A DNA stretch of 64,000 nt from Rhizobacter sp. (GCA_025350965.1 JANXWV010000135.1:1-64000), one strand, 5' to 3'. Shown: positions 26,082 through 36,254, counted from the stretch's first letter. Notes: generated by a model not told the origin, from the letters alone. Made by a program: numbers and translations.

Positions 26082-26155
26082 GCGGCTCTGCGGTAAAGCA
26101 TTCGAATGGTGCGGGCCCGCGCACGGCCCCTCGGGTTAGTCCTGTCTGTGCCTGT

Positions 26156-26178
26156 TGCTAATCATCATACGATTGGCA
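26156..26178 (+). promoter_or_regulatory. Candidate operator upstream of the sugar ABC operon
   Basis: A 23-bp imperfect dyad, arms TGCTAATCAT and ACGATTGGCA around CAT (8 of 10 positions pair), lies 47 bp before the solute-binding protein start. It is the only AT-rich dyad in the gap. The FadR-type GntR regulator encoded at the end of the cluster is the natural candidate to bind it. Confidence 0.5.
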
Positions 26179-26224
26179 AACGGGGCGTGTTCGAGACCCC
26201 GAACCCACGACAGGAGACAAGCCG

Positions 26225-27601
26225 ATGAAACTCAAATCACTGATCACCAGTGCACTGGTGGCGGCCGGCGTGCTGGCCACGGGCCAGGCCTTCGCACAAG
26301 AGAAGCTCACCGTGTGGTGGGGCAAGGGCTACTACAAGTCGGAAGACGACGCGCTGTATTCGGCCATCAAGAAGTTCGAGGCCAAGCACCCGAAGATCAA
26401 GGTCGACCTGTCTCTGTACGCGCCACAGGAAGCCATCCCCAAGACCGTGGCCGCGCTCGATTCGGGCAACCCGCCCGACGTGGCCTATGGCGACGTCTAC
26501 GACTTCCAGGTCACGGCCAAATGGGCCTACGAGGGCCGGTTAGAGGACGTGTCCAGCATCATTGACCCGATGCGTGCCAAGTTCGAAGCGGCTGCGCTGG
26601 CCACCACCTTCCTGTACAACAACACGACCCAGAGCCGCGCGTACTACGCCTTCCCGATCAAGCAGCAGACCATGCACATCCAGTACTGGAAAGACATGCT
26701 GGCTGAGGCGGGGTTCACCGAGAAAGACATCCCGACCGACTGGAAAGGCTACTGGAACTTCTGGTGCGAAAAGGTGCAAACCGGCTACCGCGCCAAGAGC
26801 GGCACGCGGGCCTTCGGCACCGGCTTTCCGATGGGCGTGGATTCGAGCGATTCGTTCTTCTCGTTCCTGACTTTCATGGATGCGTACAACGTCAAGCTCG
26901 TCAGTGACTCGGGCAAGGTGCTGGTCGATGACCCGGCCGTGCGCCAGGGGCTGATCAATGCGGTCACCGACTACACCTCGGTCTATGTCAAGGGCTGCAC
27001 GCCGCCGTCGAGCACGAGCTGGAAGGACCCGGACAACAACGTCGCCTTCCACAACAAGACGATCGCGATGACGCACAACGCCACGATCTCCATCGCGGCC
27101 AAGTGGCTCGACGACTCGACCAACGCCACGCTGACCGACGCGCAGCGCGCCATCGCGAAGAAGAACTACACCGAACTCATCGCGACCTCGGGCTTCCCGA
27201 CCAAGCCCGACGGCACCAAGATGACCTACCGCGCGGCGGTCAAGACGGGTGTGATCTTCAAGGAGTCGAAGAACAAGGCTGCGGCCAAGCTGTTCGTGGC
27301 CTTCCTGCTCGAAGATGCCAACCTGACGCCCTACGTCGAAGGCTCCCTCGGCCGCTGGTTCCCGGTCACGAAGGCGGCGCAGCAAAGCGCCTTCTGGAAG
27401 AGCGACCCGCACCGCATCGCCGTCTACAACCAGTTCATGGCCGGCACCACGCCGTTTGAATTCACGAAGAACTACAAGTTCACCGTGCTCAACAACGAGA
27501 ACGTCTGGGCCAAGGCGATGAACCGGGTGCTGAACGAAAAGGTGCCCGTCGACAAGGCGGTCGACGAGATGATCGCCCGCATCAAGGTCGTCGCGAACTG
27601 A
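26225..27601 (+). CDS. Carbohydrate ABC transporter substrate-binding protein
   Basis: A 458-residue periplasmic family 1 solute-binding protein. A signal peptide (LVAAGVLATGQAFA-Q) is followed by EKLTVWWGKGYYKSEDDALY, FEAKHPKIKVDLSLYAPQEA and NPPDVAYGDVYDF, then AFPIKQQTMHIQYWKDMLAE, all in the usual order. It binds the sugar and hands it to the two permeases encoded next. The ligand cannot be read from sequence; the nearby edd-eda genes are 20 kb away, so a sugar acid is only a guess. A GGAGAC ribosome binding site precedes ATG. Confidence 0.92.
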   Translation: MKLKSLITSALVAAGVLATGQAFAQEKLTVWWGKGYYKSEDDALYSAIKKFEAKHPKIKVDLSLYAPQEAIPKTVAALDSGNPPDVAYGDVYDFQVTAKWAYEGRLEDVSSIIDPMRAKFEAAALATTFLYNNTTQSRAYYAFPIKQQTMHIQYWKDMLAEAGFTEKDIPTDWKGYWNFWCEKVQTGYRAKSGTRAFGTGFPMGVDSSDSFFSFLTFMDAYNVKLVSDSGKVLVDDPAVRQGLINAVTDYTSVYVKGCTPPSSTSWKDPDNNVAFHNKTIAMTHNATISIAAKWLDDSTNATLTDAQRAIAKKNYTELIATSGFPTKPDGTKMTYRAAVKTGVIFKESKNKAAAKLFVAFLLEDANLTPYVEGSLGRWFPVTKAAQQSAFWKSDPHRIAVYNQFMAGTTPFEFTKNYKFTVLNNENVWAKAMNRVLNEKVPVDKAVDEMIARIKVVAN

Positions 27602-27617
27602 GCCTGCGCAAAGGCAA

Positions 27618-28475
27618 ATGACCACCGCCACCCTCACCGCCCCGAAGGCACGCAAGCCGCTCAGCCCCTGGGAGTTCTGGGGCCGGATGCTCGTGCTGCC
27701 CTACCTGCTGGTGTTCGTGGTGTTCGTCCTCTACCCGGTGGGCTACGGCCTGTGGCTGGCGCGGCACCCGCAGAGCTACGTCAAGCTCTTCGAAGACCCG
27801 ATCTTCTTCCGCACCGCGATCAACACCGTCATCTTCCTCGTGGTGGCGATCAACCTGAAGATGGTCGTCGCACTCGGCCTGTCGGGTTTCTTCGTGCGCA
27901 CCAACGGGTGGATCAAGGCGCTGTCGGTGCTGTTCATCCTGCCGTGGGCCGTGCCGTCGATACCGACCATTCTGTCGGTGCGCTTCATGCTCAACCCCGA
28001 GTGGGGCGTGATCAACACGACGATCTACAAGCTGACCGGCCTGGACGGGCCGAACTGGCTCAACGACCCGACGCTGGCGCTGAGCTTCTCGATGCTGATG
28101 CACATCTGGAAGTCGCTGCCGTTCTGGACCCTCATTCTCATCGCCGGGCGCCTGGCGATCCCTGGTGAGCAGTACGAGGCCGCAAGCGTGGACGGCGCCA
28201 CCACCTGGCAGAAGTTCCGCTTCATCACCTGGCCGTCGATGAAGGGCCTGTACCTCACCTCCACCATCCTGTCGATGATCTGGACGCTCGGCGACTTCAA
28301 CAGCGTCTACCTGCTCACCGGCGGCGGCCCGGCCGACCTGACGCACGTGCTGGCAACGCTCGGCATCCGCTACCTGCGCCTGGACCAGATCGATCTCGCC
28401 ATGGCGTCCATCGTGGTGGCATTGCCGCTCGTTCTGCCGCTGGTCTACGTGATGATGAAGAGGCTGTCGAAATGA
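27618..28475 (+). CDS. Carbohydrate ABC transporter permease (MalF-like)
   Basis: A 285-residue inner-membrane permease with about six helices, starting MTTATLTAPKARKPLSPWEF. The EAA loop that contacts the ATPase is EQYEAASVDGATTWQKFRFI near residue 190. It follows the binding-protein gene by 16 bp. It forms the translocation channel with the permease at 28,579. Confidence 0.92.
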   Translation: MTTATLTAPKARKPLSPWEFWGRMLVLPYLLVFVVFVLYPVGYGLWLARHPQSYVKLFEDPIFFRTAINTVIFLVVAINLKMVVALGLSGFFVRTNGWIKALSVLFILPWAVPSIPTILSVRFMLNPEWGVINTTIYKLTGLDGPNWLNDPTLALSFSMLMHIWKSLPFWTLILIAGRLAIPGEQYEAASVDGATTWQKFRFITWPSMKGLYLTSTILSMIWTLGDFNSVYLLTGGGPADLTHVLATLGIRYLRLDQIDLAMASIVVALPLVLPLVYVMMKRLSK

Positions 28476-28560
28476 CGACCCCCGCTCGCGGAGTACCGCT
28501 CCCCGCCCCCCGAGGGGGCCTCGCCCGCCTTCGGGCGGCCGTGCGCCGGGCTCGCGTTGC
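28476..28560. repeat. GC-rich double-hairpin intergenic element
   Basis: The gap between the two permease genes is filled by a GC-rich block with two tandem hairpins: GCCCCC-CGA-GGGGGC (28505-28519) and CGCCCG-CCTT-CGGGCG (28522-28537). Elements of this type (a C-run/G-run followed by CCTTCGGG) are, as I recall, common intergenic repeats in Comamonadaceae and relatives. No second copy was noticed in this window. It may affect the ratio of the two permeases. Confidence 0.6.
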
Positions 28561-28578
28561 ATGGATGAAAGCAAGCTG

Positions 28579-29433
28579 ATGGCTAAGCGCATGAGCTGGA
28601 AGAAGGTCAGCAACGAGGCCAAGCTGTTGCTGATCGGCATTCCGGTGTTCCTGTGGACCATCATTCCGGTCTACCACCTGTTCCTGTTCGCGATCTCGGG
28701 GCGCGACTCGGCCACGTCCGGGCGCTTGTGGCCGAAGGAGCCGACGCTGCAGAACTTCGAGACGGTGTTCATGCAGAAGCACTACTACCTGAACCACTTC
28801 TGGCTGCAGCTCGGCAACTCGCTGATGATCGCCGTGGCGGTCGGCGTGATCACGCTGTTCGTTGCCACGACCGCCGCGTTCGCCATCAGCCGCCTGAAGG
28901 TGCGCGGCGGCCGCACGGTGATGAACATGGCGCTGTTCACCTACTTCATTCCGGCAGCGTTCCTGGCTGTGCCGATGTACCGCACGATGGCAACCTACGG
29001 GCTGCTGAACAACCGCTGGTCGCTGGTGCTGGCGATGGTGACCATCGCCTCGCCCTATTGCATCTGGGTGCTCAAGCAGGCGTCCGACAAGCTGCCCTGG
29101 GAACTCGACGAAGCCGCGCGCATCGACGGCGCCACGCCGCTGCAACTGTTCAGGCTGGTCTATGTGCCGCTGATGGTGCCGTCGCTGGTGGCGGTGGGCA
29201 CCTATTCGCTGCTGCTGGCGTGGAATGAATACCTCTACGGCTTCCTGCTCCTGTCGAACGAGACCGACCTGACGTTGGCGGTGGTGCTGGGCAACTTCCT
29301 CGCCGCCGACGACTCGCCTTGGGAGCTGCTGATGGCCACCGGCCTCATCTATGCGCTGCCGCCGGCGGCGATCTACTACGCGTTCAAGCGCTACATGGTC
29401 GGCGGCCTCACGGCCGGCGCCGTGAAGAGCTAA
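28579..29433 (+). CDS. Carbohydrate ABC transporter permease (MalG-like)
   Basis: A 284-residue permease with about six helices. The EAA loop is LPWELDEAARIDGATPLQLF near residue 190, and it ends GGLTAGAVKS as MalG-type permeases do. The ATG at 28579 was chosen because MAKRMSWKK is a plausible family start with GGATGAAAG upstream; an in-frame ATG at 28561 sits directly against the hairpin element and would add six residues. The ATPase gene follows by 15 bp. Confidence 0.9.
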   Translation: MAKRMSWKKVSNEAKLLLIGIPVFLWTIIPVYHLFLFAISGRDSATSGRLWPKEPTLQNFETVFMQKHYYLNHFWLQLGNSLMIAVAVGVITLFVATTAAFAISRLKVRGGRTVMNMALFTYFIPAAFLAVPMYRTMATYGLLNNRWSLVLAMVTIASPYCIWVLKQASDKLPWELDEAARIDGATPLQLFRLVYVPLMVPSLVAVGTYSLLLAWNEYLYGFLLLSNETDLTLAVVLGNFLAADDSPWELLMATGLIYALPPAAIYYAFKRYMVGGLTAGAVKS

Positions 29434-29448
29434 CCCAGAGTCTGCAAG

Positions 29449-30513
<1,065 letters not shown>

Positions 30514-30524
30514 GGGCTCCCCCC

Positions 30525-30908
30525 ATGCAGACCTTCACCCAGACCATTCTCTTCACCGACGCCGATGGCCGCGCTCGCTTTCGCGACGAGCCGCTGGCAC
30601 TCGGCGAAGGCACGCCGGCAGCGATGCTCTCGGCGCTGGCGCCCAGCGGCGGCTACCAGCTGCGCCACAGTCCGGTCGGCTTTCGCAGCAGCTTCCATTG
30701 CACGACCACGCCGCAGTGGGTGTTCATCCTCGAAGGGCTGATGGAGATCGGCCTGCAAGACGGCAGTTCGCGCACCTTCGGCCCAGGGCAGCACTTCTAC
30801 TCGGCCGACACCGCGCCCGCCGGCGCGGCCTTCGACGCTGAACTGCACGGCCACTGGAGCCGCCAGGTCGGCGACCACCCGCTCGTCACCTTGTTCGTGC
30901 GCGCTTGA
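30525..30908 (+). CDS. Small cupin-fold protein
   Basis: A 127-residue single-domain protein starting MQTFTQTILFTDADGRARFR. The beta-strand and Gly pattern (TTPQWVFILEGLMEIGLQDG; RTFGPGQHFYSADT) indicates a cupin barrel, but the usual HxH...H metal ligands are not complete. It lies 11 bp after the ATPase gene and directly before the GntR-type regulator, so it belongs to the sugar operon; sensing or isomerising the imported compound is possible, but the function is unknown. Confidence 0.75.
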   Translation: MQTFTQTILFTDADGRARFRDEPLALGEGTPAAMLSALAPSGGYQLRHSPVGFRSSFHCTTTPQWVFILEGLMEIGLQDGSSRTFGPGQHFYSADTAPAGAAFDAELHGHWSRQVGDHPLVTLFVRA

Positions 30909-30943
30909 GCGGGCGGCCCGCCCGCTCCGCGATCAGCGCCCCG

Positions 30944-31708
30944 ATGGCCAAGAACGTCCACGGCAACACGGTCGACTTGCTCGGCGCCGCCATCGTTGCC
31001 GGCCGCTATCCGGTGGGTGCATCGCTGCCGCCCGAACCACTGCTGTGCGCCGAGCTGGGCGTGAGCCGCACCGTGGTGCGCGAAGCCGTCAAGTCGCTCA
31101 TCGCCAAGGGCTTGCTCGTGACCGGCCCGAAGGTCGGCACGCGTGTCTTGCCCGAAGAGCAGTGGAACTGTTTCGATGCCGACGTGGTCGCCTGGCAACT
31201 CAAGGCCGGCCTGACGCGCGAATACCTGCGTGACCTGCAGGAGCTGCGCCGCATGGTCGAGCCCGCTGCCGTTCGCCTGGCGGCCGAGCGCGCCACCGCG
31301 CACGACATCCAGGAGATCGAGCTCGCCTACGCCGGCATGAAGCAGGCCGTTGACCATGGCGGTGACTACGTCAGCCATGACCTGCGCTTTCACCAGGGCT
31401 TGCTGCGGGCCTGCCACAACCGCATGGTGATCGAGATGAGCAAGGCGCTGGGCGCATTGCTGCGCACCAGCTTCGAGATCTCGACCTCCCGGCCGCACGG
31501 GCCGGCGTCGTCGCTGCCACTGCACCGCGCCGTGCTCGACGCCGTGATCGCGCGCGCGCCGCAGAAGGCCGAGCGCGCCATCCTCGTGCTGATCGACGGC
31601 GCGAACGACGACATCGAATCCGTGCTCGCCACGCGCCGGAAGTTGCCCGTGCTGAGCCAGCCGGCATTGCCGTTGAAGGCGTTGCGCAAGCTGGCTGTGC
31701 CGCGCTGA
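30944..31708 (+). CDS. FadR-type (FCD) GntR transcriptional regulator
   Basis: A 254-residue regulator. The N-terminal winged helix (LGAAIVAGRYPVGASLPPEP, ELGVSRTVVREAVKSLIAKG, VGTRVLPEEQWN) is classical GntR. The C-terminal all-helical FCD domain has ELRRMVEPAAVRLAAERATA, the metal-ligand type segment DLRFHQGLLRACHNRM and SLPLHRAVLDAVIA. This family usually represses sugar-acid and similar catabolic operons until the ligand binds. It probably controls the ABC operon through the dyad at 26,156. A TTG at 30905 overlapping the cupin stop is an alternative start. Confidence 0.9.
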   Translation: MAKNVHGNTVDLLGAAIVAGRYPVGASLPPEPLLCAELGVSRTVVREAVKSLIAKGLLVTGPKVGTRVLPEEQWNCFDADVVAWQLKAGLTREYLRDLQELRRMVEPAAVRLAAERATAHDIQEIELAYAGMKQAVDHGGDYVSHDLRFHQGLLRACHNRMVIEMSKALGALLRTSFEISTSRPHGPASSLPLHRAVLDAVIARAPQKAERAILVLIDGANDDIESVLATRRKLPVLSQPALPLKALRKLAVPR

Positions 31709-31765
31709 GCTGCACCGGTCAGCAGCTATCCTCGCTCCACGGTGGCTGGCACCGAAGGAGCGACT

Positions 31766-33781
31766 GTGTTCAAAGCAACGGGGCGGGTAGCGAATTGGGT
31801 GGCAGCGTTGACTTCGGCCATGGCACTCGGGGTGGCAATGCCGGTGAGCGCTGCCCCCGAGCCTGTCGAGCACTTCACACGGCCTGCCGCGATCGACGGC
31901 GTCGTTATCTCGCCTTCTGGCAAGCGCCTTGCCGTGCTCACGTTCGGCCCGAACGGCCGCCGGCGTCTGGCCGTGATGAACCTCGACCCGGTCGGCGAGC
32001 CGCAGGTGATCGGCGGCTTCGCCGACGCCGACGTGACTTCGGTGCACTGGGTCAACGAGAACCGCCTCGTCTACGAGGCGTTTCAATCCGACCACACCAT
32101 TCGTGAAGGGGGCGCGGCCACCTTTGCCGTCAACCAAGACGGGAGCGGAGAGCGAAAACTGATTGCATGGAAGTCGGTCACCGACGATACGACTGGCTCG
32201 CGCATCCGCGAGCGGGTGCTGCCTTACGGGTGGTCGTTTCATTCGGCCATCGACGATGGCGGCAGCGATATTCACGTGTACCGCCGCGTGAATGACAACC
32301 GCGGCGAGCCGCGCCACATCGAGTTGGCACGACTGAACACGCTCAATGCCGAACTCAAGCAACTGAGCTTCGGCCTACCCGACGGCACCCAGCGCTGGGT
32401 GCTGGACTCAAAGGGCGAGCCCCGCATGCTCACGGCGTTCGTTGGCGGGCGCAACAAGGTCTACTGGCGCAAGCCAGGGGGCCAAACATGGGAAGAGGTG
32501 GCCGATTTCAACCCGTTCAGCGAGCCTGGCTTCGAGCCGAGCTATGTCGTTGGTGCCAACGAAGTGATCGTGTCGGCGCGTGCGGGCGGCGACACCACCG
32601 GGCTGTATCGCTTCGACCCCGTCACCCGCCGCGTGGACCCTGCGCCGCTCGTGAGCATCAAGGGTTTCGACCTCGTCGAGGAGGCCGAAGTCGACTCGAA
32701 GACGGGGCAGTTGCTCGGTCTGCACTTCAGCGCCGACCGCCCGATGAGCCTGTGGTTCGACGACGCGCTGCAGCGTGTCCAGAAGGGGGTGGACGCAGCG
32801 CTGCCGGCCGGGCGCAGCAACCGGCTGTACTGCGGGCGCTGCGAAGCGACGGAGTTCTTCGTCGTCAAGTCCAGCTCCGACCGGCAGCCGGGCGAGTATT
32901 TCCTCTTCGACCGCCGCCGCTCGTCGATCCAGAAGATCGGCGCGGCCCGGCCCTGGATCGATGAGGCGCAGCAGGGGCGGCGCAGCTTTCACCGCATCGC
33001 CGCGCGCGACGGCCTGAGCATGCCGCTCTATGTCACGCACCCGAACGGCGCCGCTGCTGACCAGCCCTTGCCGGCGGTCGTGCTCGTGCACGGTGGCCCG
33101 AACGTCAGAGGCAGCGACCTTCGTTGGGACGAAGAGGCGCAGTTCCTCGCGTCGCGCGGCTACCGTGTGTTGCAGCCGGAGTTTCGAGGCAGCGAAGGCT
33201 ATGGCTTCGCCCACTTTCGCGCCGGCTGGAAGCAGTGGGGCCGCGCAATGCAAGACGACTTGGCTGACAGCGTTGCGTGGGCCGCCAAGCAGGGCCTGAT
33301 CGACCCGACACGCGTGTGCATCGTCGGCGCCAGCTACGGAGGCTATGCGGCGCTGATGGGGCCGATTGCCAGCCCCGGCGTGTACCGCTGCGCCGCCAGC
33401 TTTGCCGGCGTGGCCGACATCGGGCTGATGTACAGCAGCAACTGGAGCGACCTGTCGGAGGCGTCGCGCCGCTACTCGATGCCGGTGCTGATCGGCGACC
33501 CCGACAAGCCCGCCGACCGTGTCGAGACTGTCTCGCCGCTCAAGCGCGTGGCCGAGATCAAGGTGCCCTTGCTGGTGGCCCACGGAGGCGAAGACCGGCG
33601 CGTGCCGATAGAACACAGCCGCAAGTTCATCGCCGCCGCGAAGCAGGCCGGAGTGGCGGTCGAGAAGGTCGAATACCTCGACGAAGGGCACGGCTTCACC
33701 CTTCCCGCGAATCGCACCGATTACTACCGGCGCCTCGAACAGTTCCTCGACACATCGCTGCGTGCCAAGGCTTCGCCATGA
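31766..33781 (+). CDS. Exported S9-family prolyl oligopeptidase-like peptidase
   Basis: A 671-residue serine peptidase. A signal peptide (SAMALGVAMPVSA-A) is followed by a beta-propeller N-terminal half (AAIDGVVISPSGKRLAVLTF) and an alpha/beta hydrolase C-terminal half. The catalytic Ser is in GASYGGYAALM (near residue 527), Asp in AHGGEDRRVP and His in LDEGHGFTLP. It probably degrades peptides in the periplasm. The GTG at 31766 has AAGGAG five bases upstream, which decides the start against the GTG at 31742. It overlaps the next gene by ATGA. Confidence 0.9.
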   Translation: MFKATGRVANWVAALTSAMALGVAMPVSAAPEPVEHFTRPAAIDGVVISPSGKRLAVLTFGPNGRRRLAVMNLDPVGEPQVIGGFADADVTSVHWVNENRLVYEAFQSDHTIREGGAATFAVNQDGSGERKLIAWKSVTDDTTGSRIRERVLPYGWSFHSAIDDGGSDIHVYRRVNDNRGEPRHIELARLNTLNAELKQLSFGLPDGTQRWVLDSKGEPRMLTAFVGGRNKVYWRKPGGQTWEEVADFNPFSEPGFEPSYVVGANEVIVSARAGGDTTGLYRFDPVTRRVDPAPLVSIKGFDLVEEAEVDSKTGQLLGLHFSADRPMSLWFDDALQRVQKGVDAALPAGRSNRLYCGRCEATEFFVVKSSSDRQPGEYFLFDRRRSSIQKIGAARPWIDEAQQGRRSFHRIAARDGLSMPLYVTHPNGAAADQPLPAVVLVHGGPNVRGSDLRWDEEAQFLASRGYRVLQPEFRGSEGYGFAHFRAGWKQWGRAMQDDLADSVAWAAKQGLIDPTRVCIVGASYGGYAALMGPIASPGVYRCAASFAGVADIGLMYSSNWSDLSEASRRYSMPVLIGDPDKPADRVETVSPLKRVAEIKVPLLVAHGGEDRRVPIEHSRKFIAAAKQAGVAVEKVEYLDEGHGFTLPANRTDYYRRLEQFLDTSLRAKASP

Positions 33782-34362
33782 CCCCCTCATACGACATCCG
33801 CAAGAGCGTCATCAGCATCGAGACCATCCACCACGACGGCGGGCCGCGCGCCGCCGTGCCGCTGCGCGTGGGCACGGTCGCGACCGTGATCGCCAACCCG
33901 TTCGCAGGCCGCTACGAGCCCGACCTGTTGCCGTTCATGGAAACGCTCAAGCCGCTCGCGACCCTGATGTCGAAGGACTTGCTCGACGCCATGAACGCCA
34001 CGACGAGCGAGATCGAAGTCTTCGGCAAGGGCGCCATCGTGGGCACCGACGGCGAACTGGAGCACGCTGCCATGTGGCATGCCTGCGGCCACGGCATGCG
34101 CGCCATGCTGGGGGCGACCGGCTTCGTCACCAGCGGCAAGATGATGGGCGCGCTCGGTGCGCGGCTGCAGGTGCCGCTGGTGTACGTGAATTCGACCTGG
34201 GTGCGCAGCCACTTCAACAACGTCGAGGTGACCGTGTACGACGCGCCCAAGCCGCGCGAACTGGTGTTCATCCTGGCCATGGGAACTGGCGGGCGCCTGC
34301 ATGCGCGGGTCGGCGGCATCACGCGGGCCGAGGCCGATGCGGGGGCTGTGCCGAAGGGGTAG
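33778..34362 (+). CDS. DUF1185 (amino acid synthesis family) protein
   Basis: A 194-residue cytoplasmic protein matching DUF1185/AA_synth: IRKSVISIETIHHDGGPRAA, RVGTVATVIANPFAGRYEPD, EVFGKGAIVGTDGELEHAAM and WHACGHGMRAMLG. The biochemical role is not established despite the family name. It is translationally coupled (ATGA) to the S9 peptidase, an unexpected pairing, and runs convergent with the LysR gene 34 bp away. Confidence 0.88.
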   Translation: MTPSYDIRKSVISIETIHHDGGPRAAVPLRVGTVATVIANPFAGRYEPDLLPFMETLKPLATLMSKDLLDAMNATTSEIEVFGKGAIVGTDGELEHAAMWHACGHGMRAMLGATGFVTSGKMMGALGARLQVPLVYVNSTWVRSHFNNVEVTVYDAPKPRELVFILAMGTGGRLHARVGGITRAEADAGAVPKG

Positions 34363-34396
34363 GCAGGGGTCGCCCGCAAACGGCCGGCCCTGGCCA

Positions 34397-35284
34397 TCAG
34401 GTCGGCCCGAGCGCAGTGCTCAGGTAGTCGATGAAGCTGCGCACCTTGGCTGTCATGTATTTGCGGCTCGTGTAGGCCGCGTACAGCGTGGCTGCCGGCG
34501 CGGTGAACGCGGGGAGCACGCGCTTCAGGTCGCCGCGCTTCAGGTCGTCGGCCACGAGCCAGTCAGGCAGGTAGGCCATGCCGATGCCGGCGTGCACCGC
34601 GTGGTAGCTCAGCGTGGTGTCGTCGGACTTCATCGCGGCCTTCAGGTGCAGTGTCTCGCGCCCGGCCGGGCCGGCAAACGTCATCGCGTCGAGGTTCACG
34701 TAGGTCGGCAGCACGGCGTCCAGCGCCGCCGCGTCAGTCAGGGTCTTCGGGCGCCCCTCGCGCTTCAGGAAGGTGGGTGTGGCGACCAGGTGGAACTGCA
34801 CGCTGCACAAGGGCCGCACGATCAGCGCCGGCGACGGGTCGGCGCGTGACACGCGCAGCGCCAGGTCGTAGCCTTCTTCGGCCAGGTCGACACGGCGGTT
34901 CTCCAGGCGGATGTCGAGCACCACCTCGGGGTGCAGGCGCTGATAGCCGGCCAGCACTTCGGCGAAGCGGCGGTTCGCGCACCACACCGGCGCCGTTACC
35001 TTCAGCACCCCGCGCGGCACTTCAAACGCGCGGCCCAGCGCGGCCTGGCCGGCCTGCAGCGAGTCGAGCGCCTCGCGGCACTGTTCCAGGTAGGTGGCGC
35101 CGGCTTCGGTCAGGCTCAGGTGGCGGCTGGTGCGGTTCAGCAGCCGCGCACCCACCTCGCGTTCGAGGTGGGCCACGTGCTTGCTGGCCATCGCCGTGGA
35201 CAGGTTCAACCGCCCCGCAGCCGCCACGAAGCTGCCGCTGTCCACCACTTCGCGGAAGACGCGCAGGCTCAGCAACGTGTCCAT
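34397..35284 (-). CDS. LysR-family transcriptional regulator
   Basis: A 295-residue regulator. The N-terminal helix-turn-helix (SGSFVAAAGRLNLSTAMASK, HVAHLEREVGARLLNRTSRH) is LysR-type; residues 90-295 form the substrate-binding-like effector domain (GVLKVTAPVWCANRRFAEVL; DIRLENRRVDLAEEGYDLAL). It belongs to the QorR/DsdC-like group with the RxxR effector pattern. Divergent from the dioxygenase/DoxX pair, so it most likely controls them. ATG 35284 fits family starts; upstream in-frame sequence is the divergent promoter. Confidence 0.92.
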   Translation of the reverse strand: MDTLLSLRVFREVVDSGSFVAAAGRLNLSTAMASKHVAHLEREVGARLLNRTSRHLSLTEAGATYLEQCREALDSLQAGQAALGRAFEVPRGVLKVTAPVWCANRRFAEVLAGYQRLHPEVVLDIRLENRRVDLAEEGYDLALRVSRADPSPALIVRPLCSVQFHLVATPTFLKREGRPKTLTDAAALDAVLPTYVNLDAMTFAGPAGRETLHLKAAMKSDDTTLSYHAVHAGIGMAYLPDWLVADDLKRGDLKRVLPAFTAPAATLYAAYTSRKYMTAKVRSFIDYLSTALGPT

Positions 35285-35387
35285 TGATGATCTCCTGATG
35301 AGAAACAATGCATCAACTGTAGCGCTGTAGATCAATCGATACGAAACGACTATTCTTGGCTGGTTCGATCTTTTGTAGAGCCATTCG
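35285..35387. promoter_or_regulatory. Divergent promoter region, LysR gene / dioxygenase
   Basis: A comparatively AT-rich 103-bp gap between divergent genes. It contains two CTGTAG words around 35315-35330 and ATCAATCGATACG at about 35332, suitable for LysR binding. Exact boxes are not certain. Confidence 0.4.
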
Positions 35388-36212
35388 ATGAGCACCCTCA
35401 CACCCCATCCCACCACGCGCCTGCCCACCTTTTACCTGCCGCACGGCGGCGGCCCGTGTTTCTTCATGGACAACCCCCGCGGCACGGCCGACATGTGGGC
35501 CCCAATGGCCGCATTCCTGCGCGGCCTGATCGCCACGCTGCCTGCCAAGCCGCGCGCCGTGGTGGTGGTGTCGGGCCATTGGGAAGAGGCCGCGTTCACC
35601 GTGAACAGCGCTGCGCAACCGCCGCTGCTGTTCGACTACTACGGCTTTCCCGAGCACACCTACCAGCTCAAGTACCCCGCGCCGGGCTCGCCCGAACTCG
35701 CGCACCGCGTGCGCGGCCTGCTCGAAGTGGCGGGCATGGCCACCGGCGAAGACGCACAGCGCGGCCTCGACCACGGTGTGTTCATCCCGTTCATGTTGCT
35801 GCTACCAGGTGCCGACGTGCCGGTGGTCGAGGTCTCGTTGCGGGCCGACCTCGACTCTGCGGCGCACCTGCGTGCCGGCCAGGCGCTGGCAACGCTGCGC
35901 GACGAAGGCGTGCTGATCGTGGGCACCGGCATGAGTTATCACAACATGCGAGGTTTCGGCCCCGCTGCGGCCGAGCCGTCCAGGCAGTTCGACACCTGGC
36001 TCAGCGCCGCCGTCACGGCGCCCAGCGCGCAGCAGCGCAACGACGCGCTGACCGTGTGGGAGCGTGCGCCTGCGGCGCGGGCGTCGCACCCGCGCGAAGA
36101 GCACCTGTTGCCGCTGATGGTGGCGGCCGGCGCGGCCGGCACTGACCTGGGCCACAAGATCTTCGAAGGCCAGGTGCTCGGCGCCACGGTCTCGGGGTTT
36201 CAGTTCGGCTGA
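35388..36212 (+). CDS. DODA-type (class III) extradiol ring-cleavage dioxygenase
   Basis: A 274-residue non-haem iron enzyme of the LigB/DODA family. Metal-ligand histidines are visible in FYLPHGGGPCFFM (near residue 20), VVSGHWEEA (near 62) and LDHGVFIPFML (near 126), with GTGMSYHNMRGF near 185. The family opens catecholic rings; bacterial members of this short type are often of unknown substrate, and the E. coli homologue YgiD acts on DOPA. DoxX follows by 42 bp, and the LysR regulator is divergent. Confidence 0.9.
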   Translation: MSTLTPHPTTRLPTFYLPHGGGPCFFMDNPRGTADMWAPMAAFLRGLIATLPAKPRAVVVVSGHWEEAAFTVNSAAQPPLLFDYYGFPEHTYQLKYPAPGSPELAHRVRGLLEVAGMATGEDAQRGLDHGVFIPFMLLLPGADVPVVEVSLRADLDSAAHLRAGQALATLRDEGVLIVGTGMSYHNMRGFGPAAAEPSRQFDTWLSAAVTAPSAQQRNDALTVWERAPAARASHPREEHLLPLMVAAGAAGTDLGHKIFEGQVLGATVSGFQFG

Positions 36213-36254
36213 ATCCCGACCCATTCACTCACTCACTCCTTGAAAGACTTCCAG

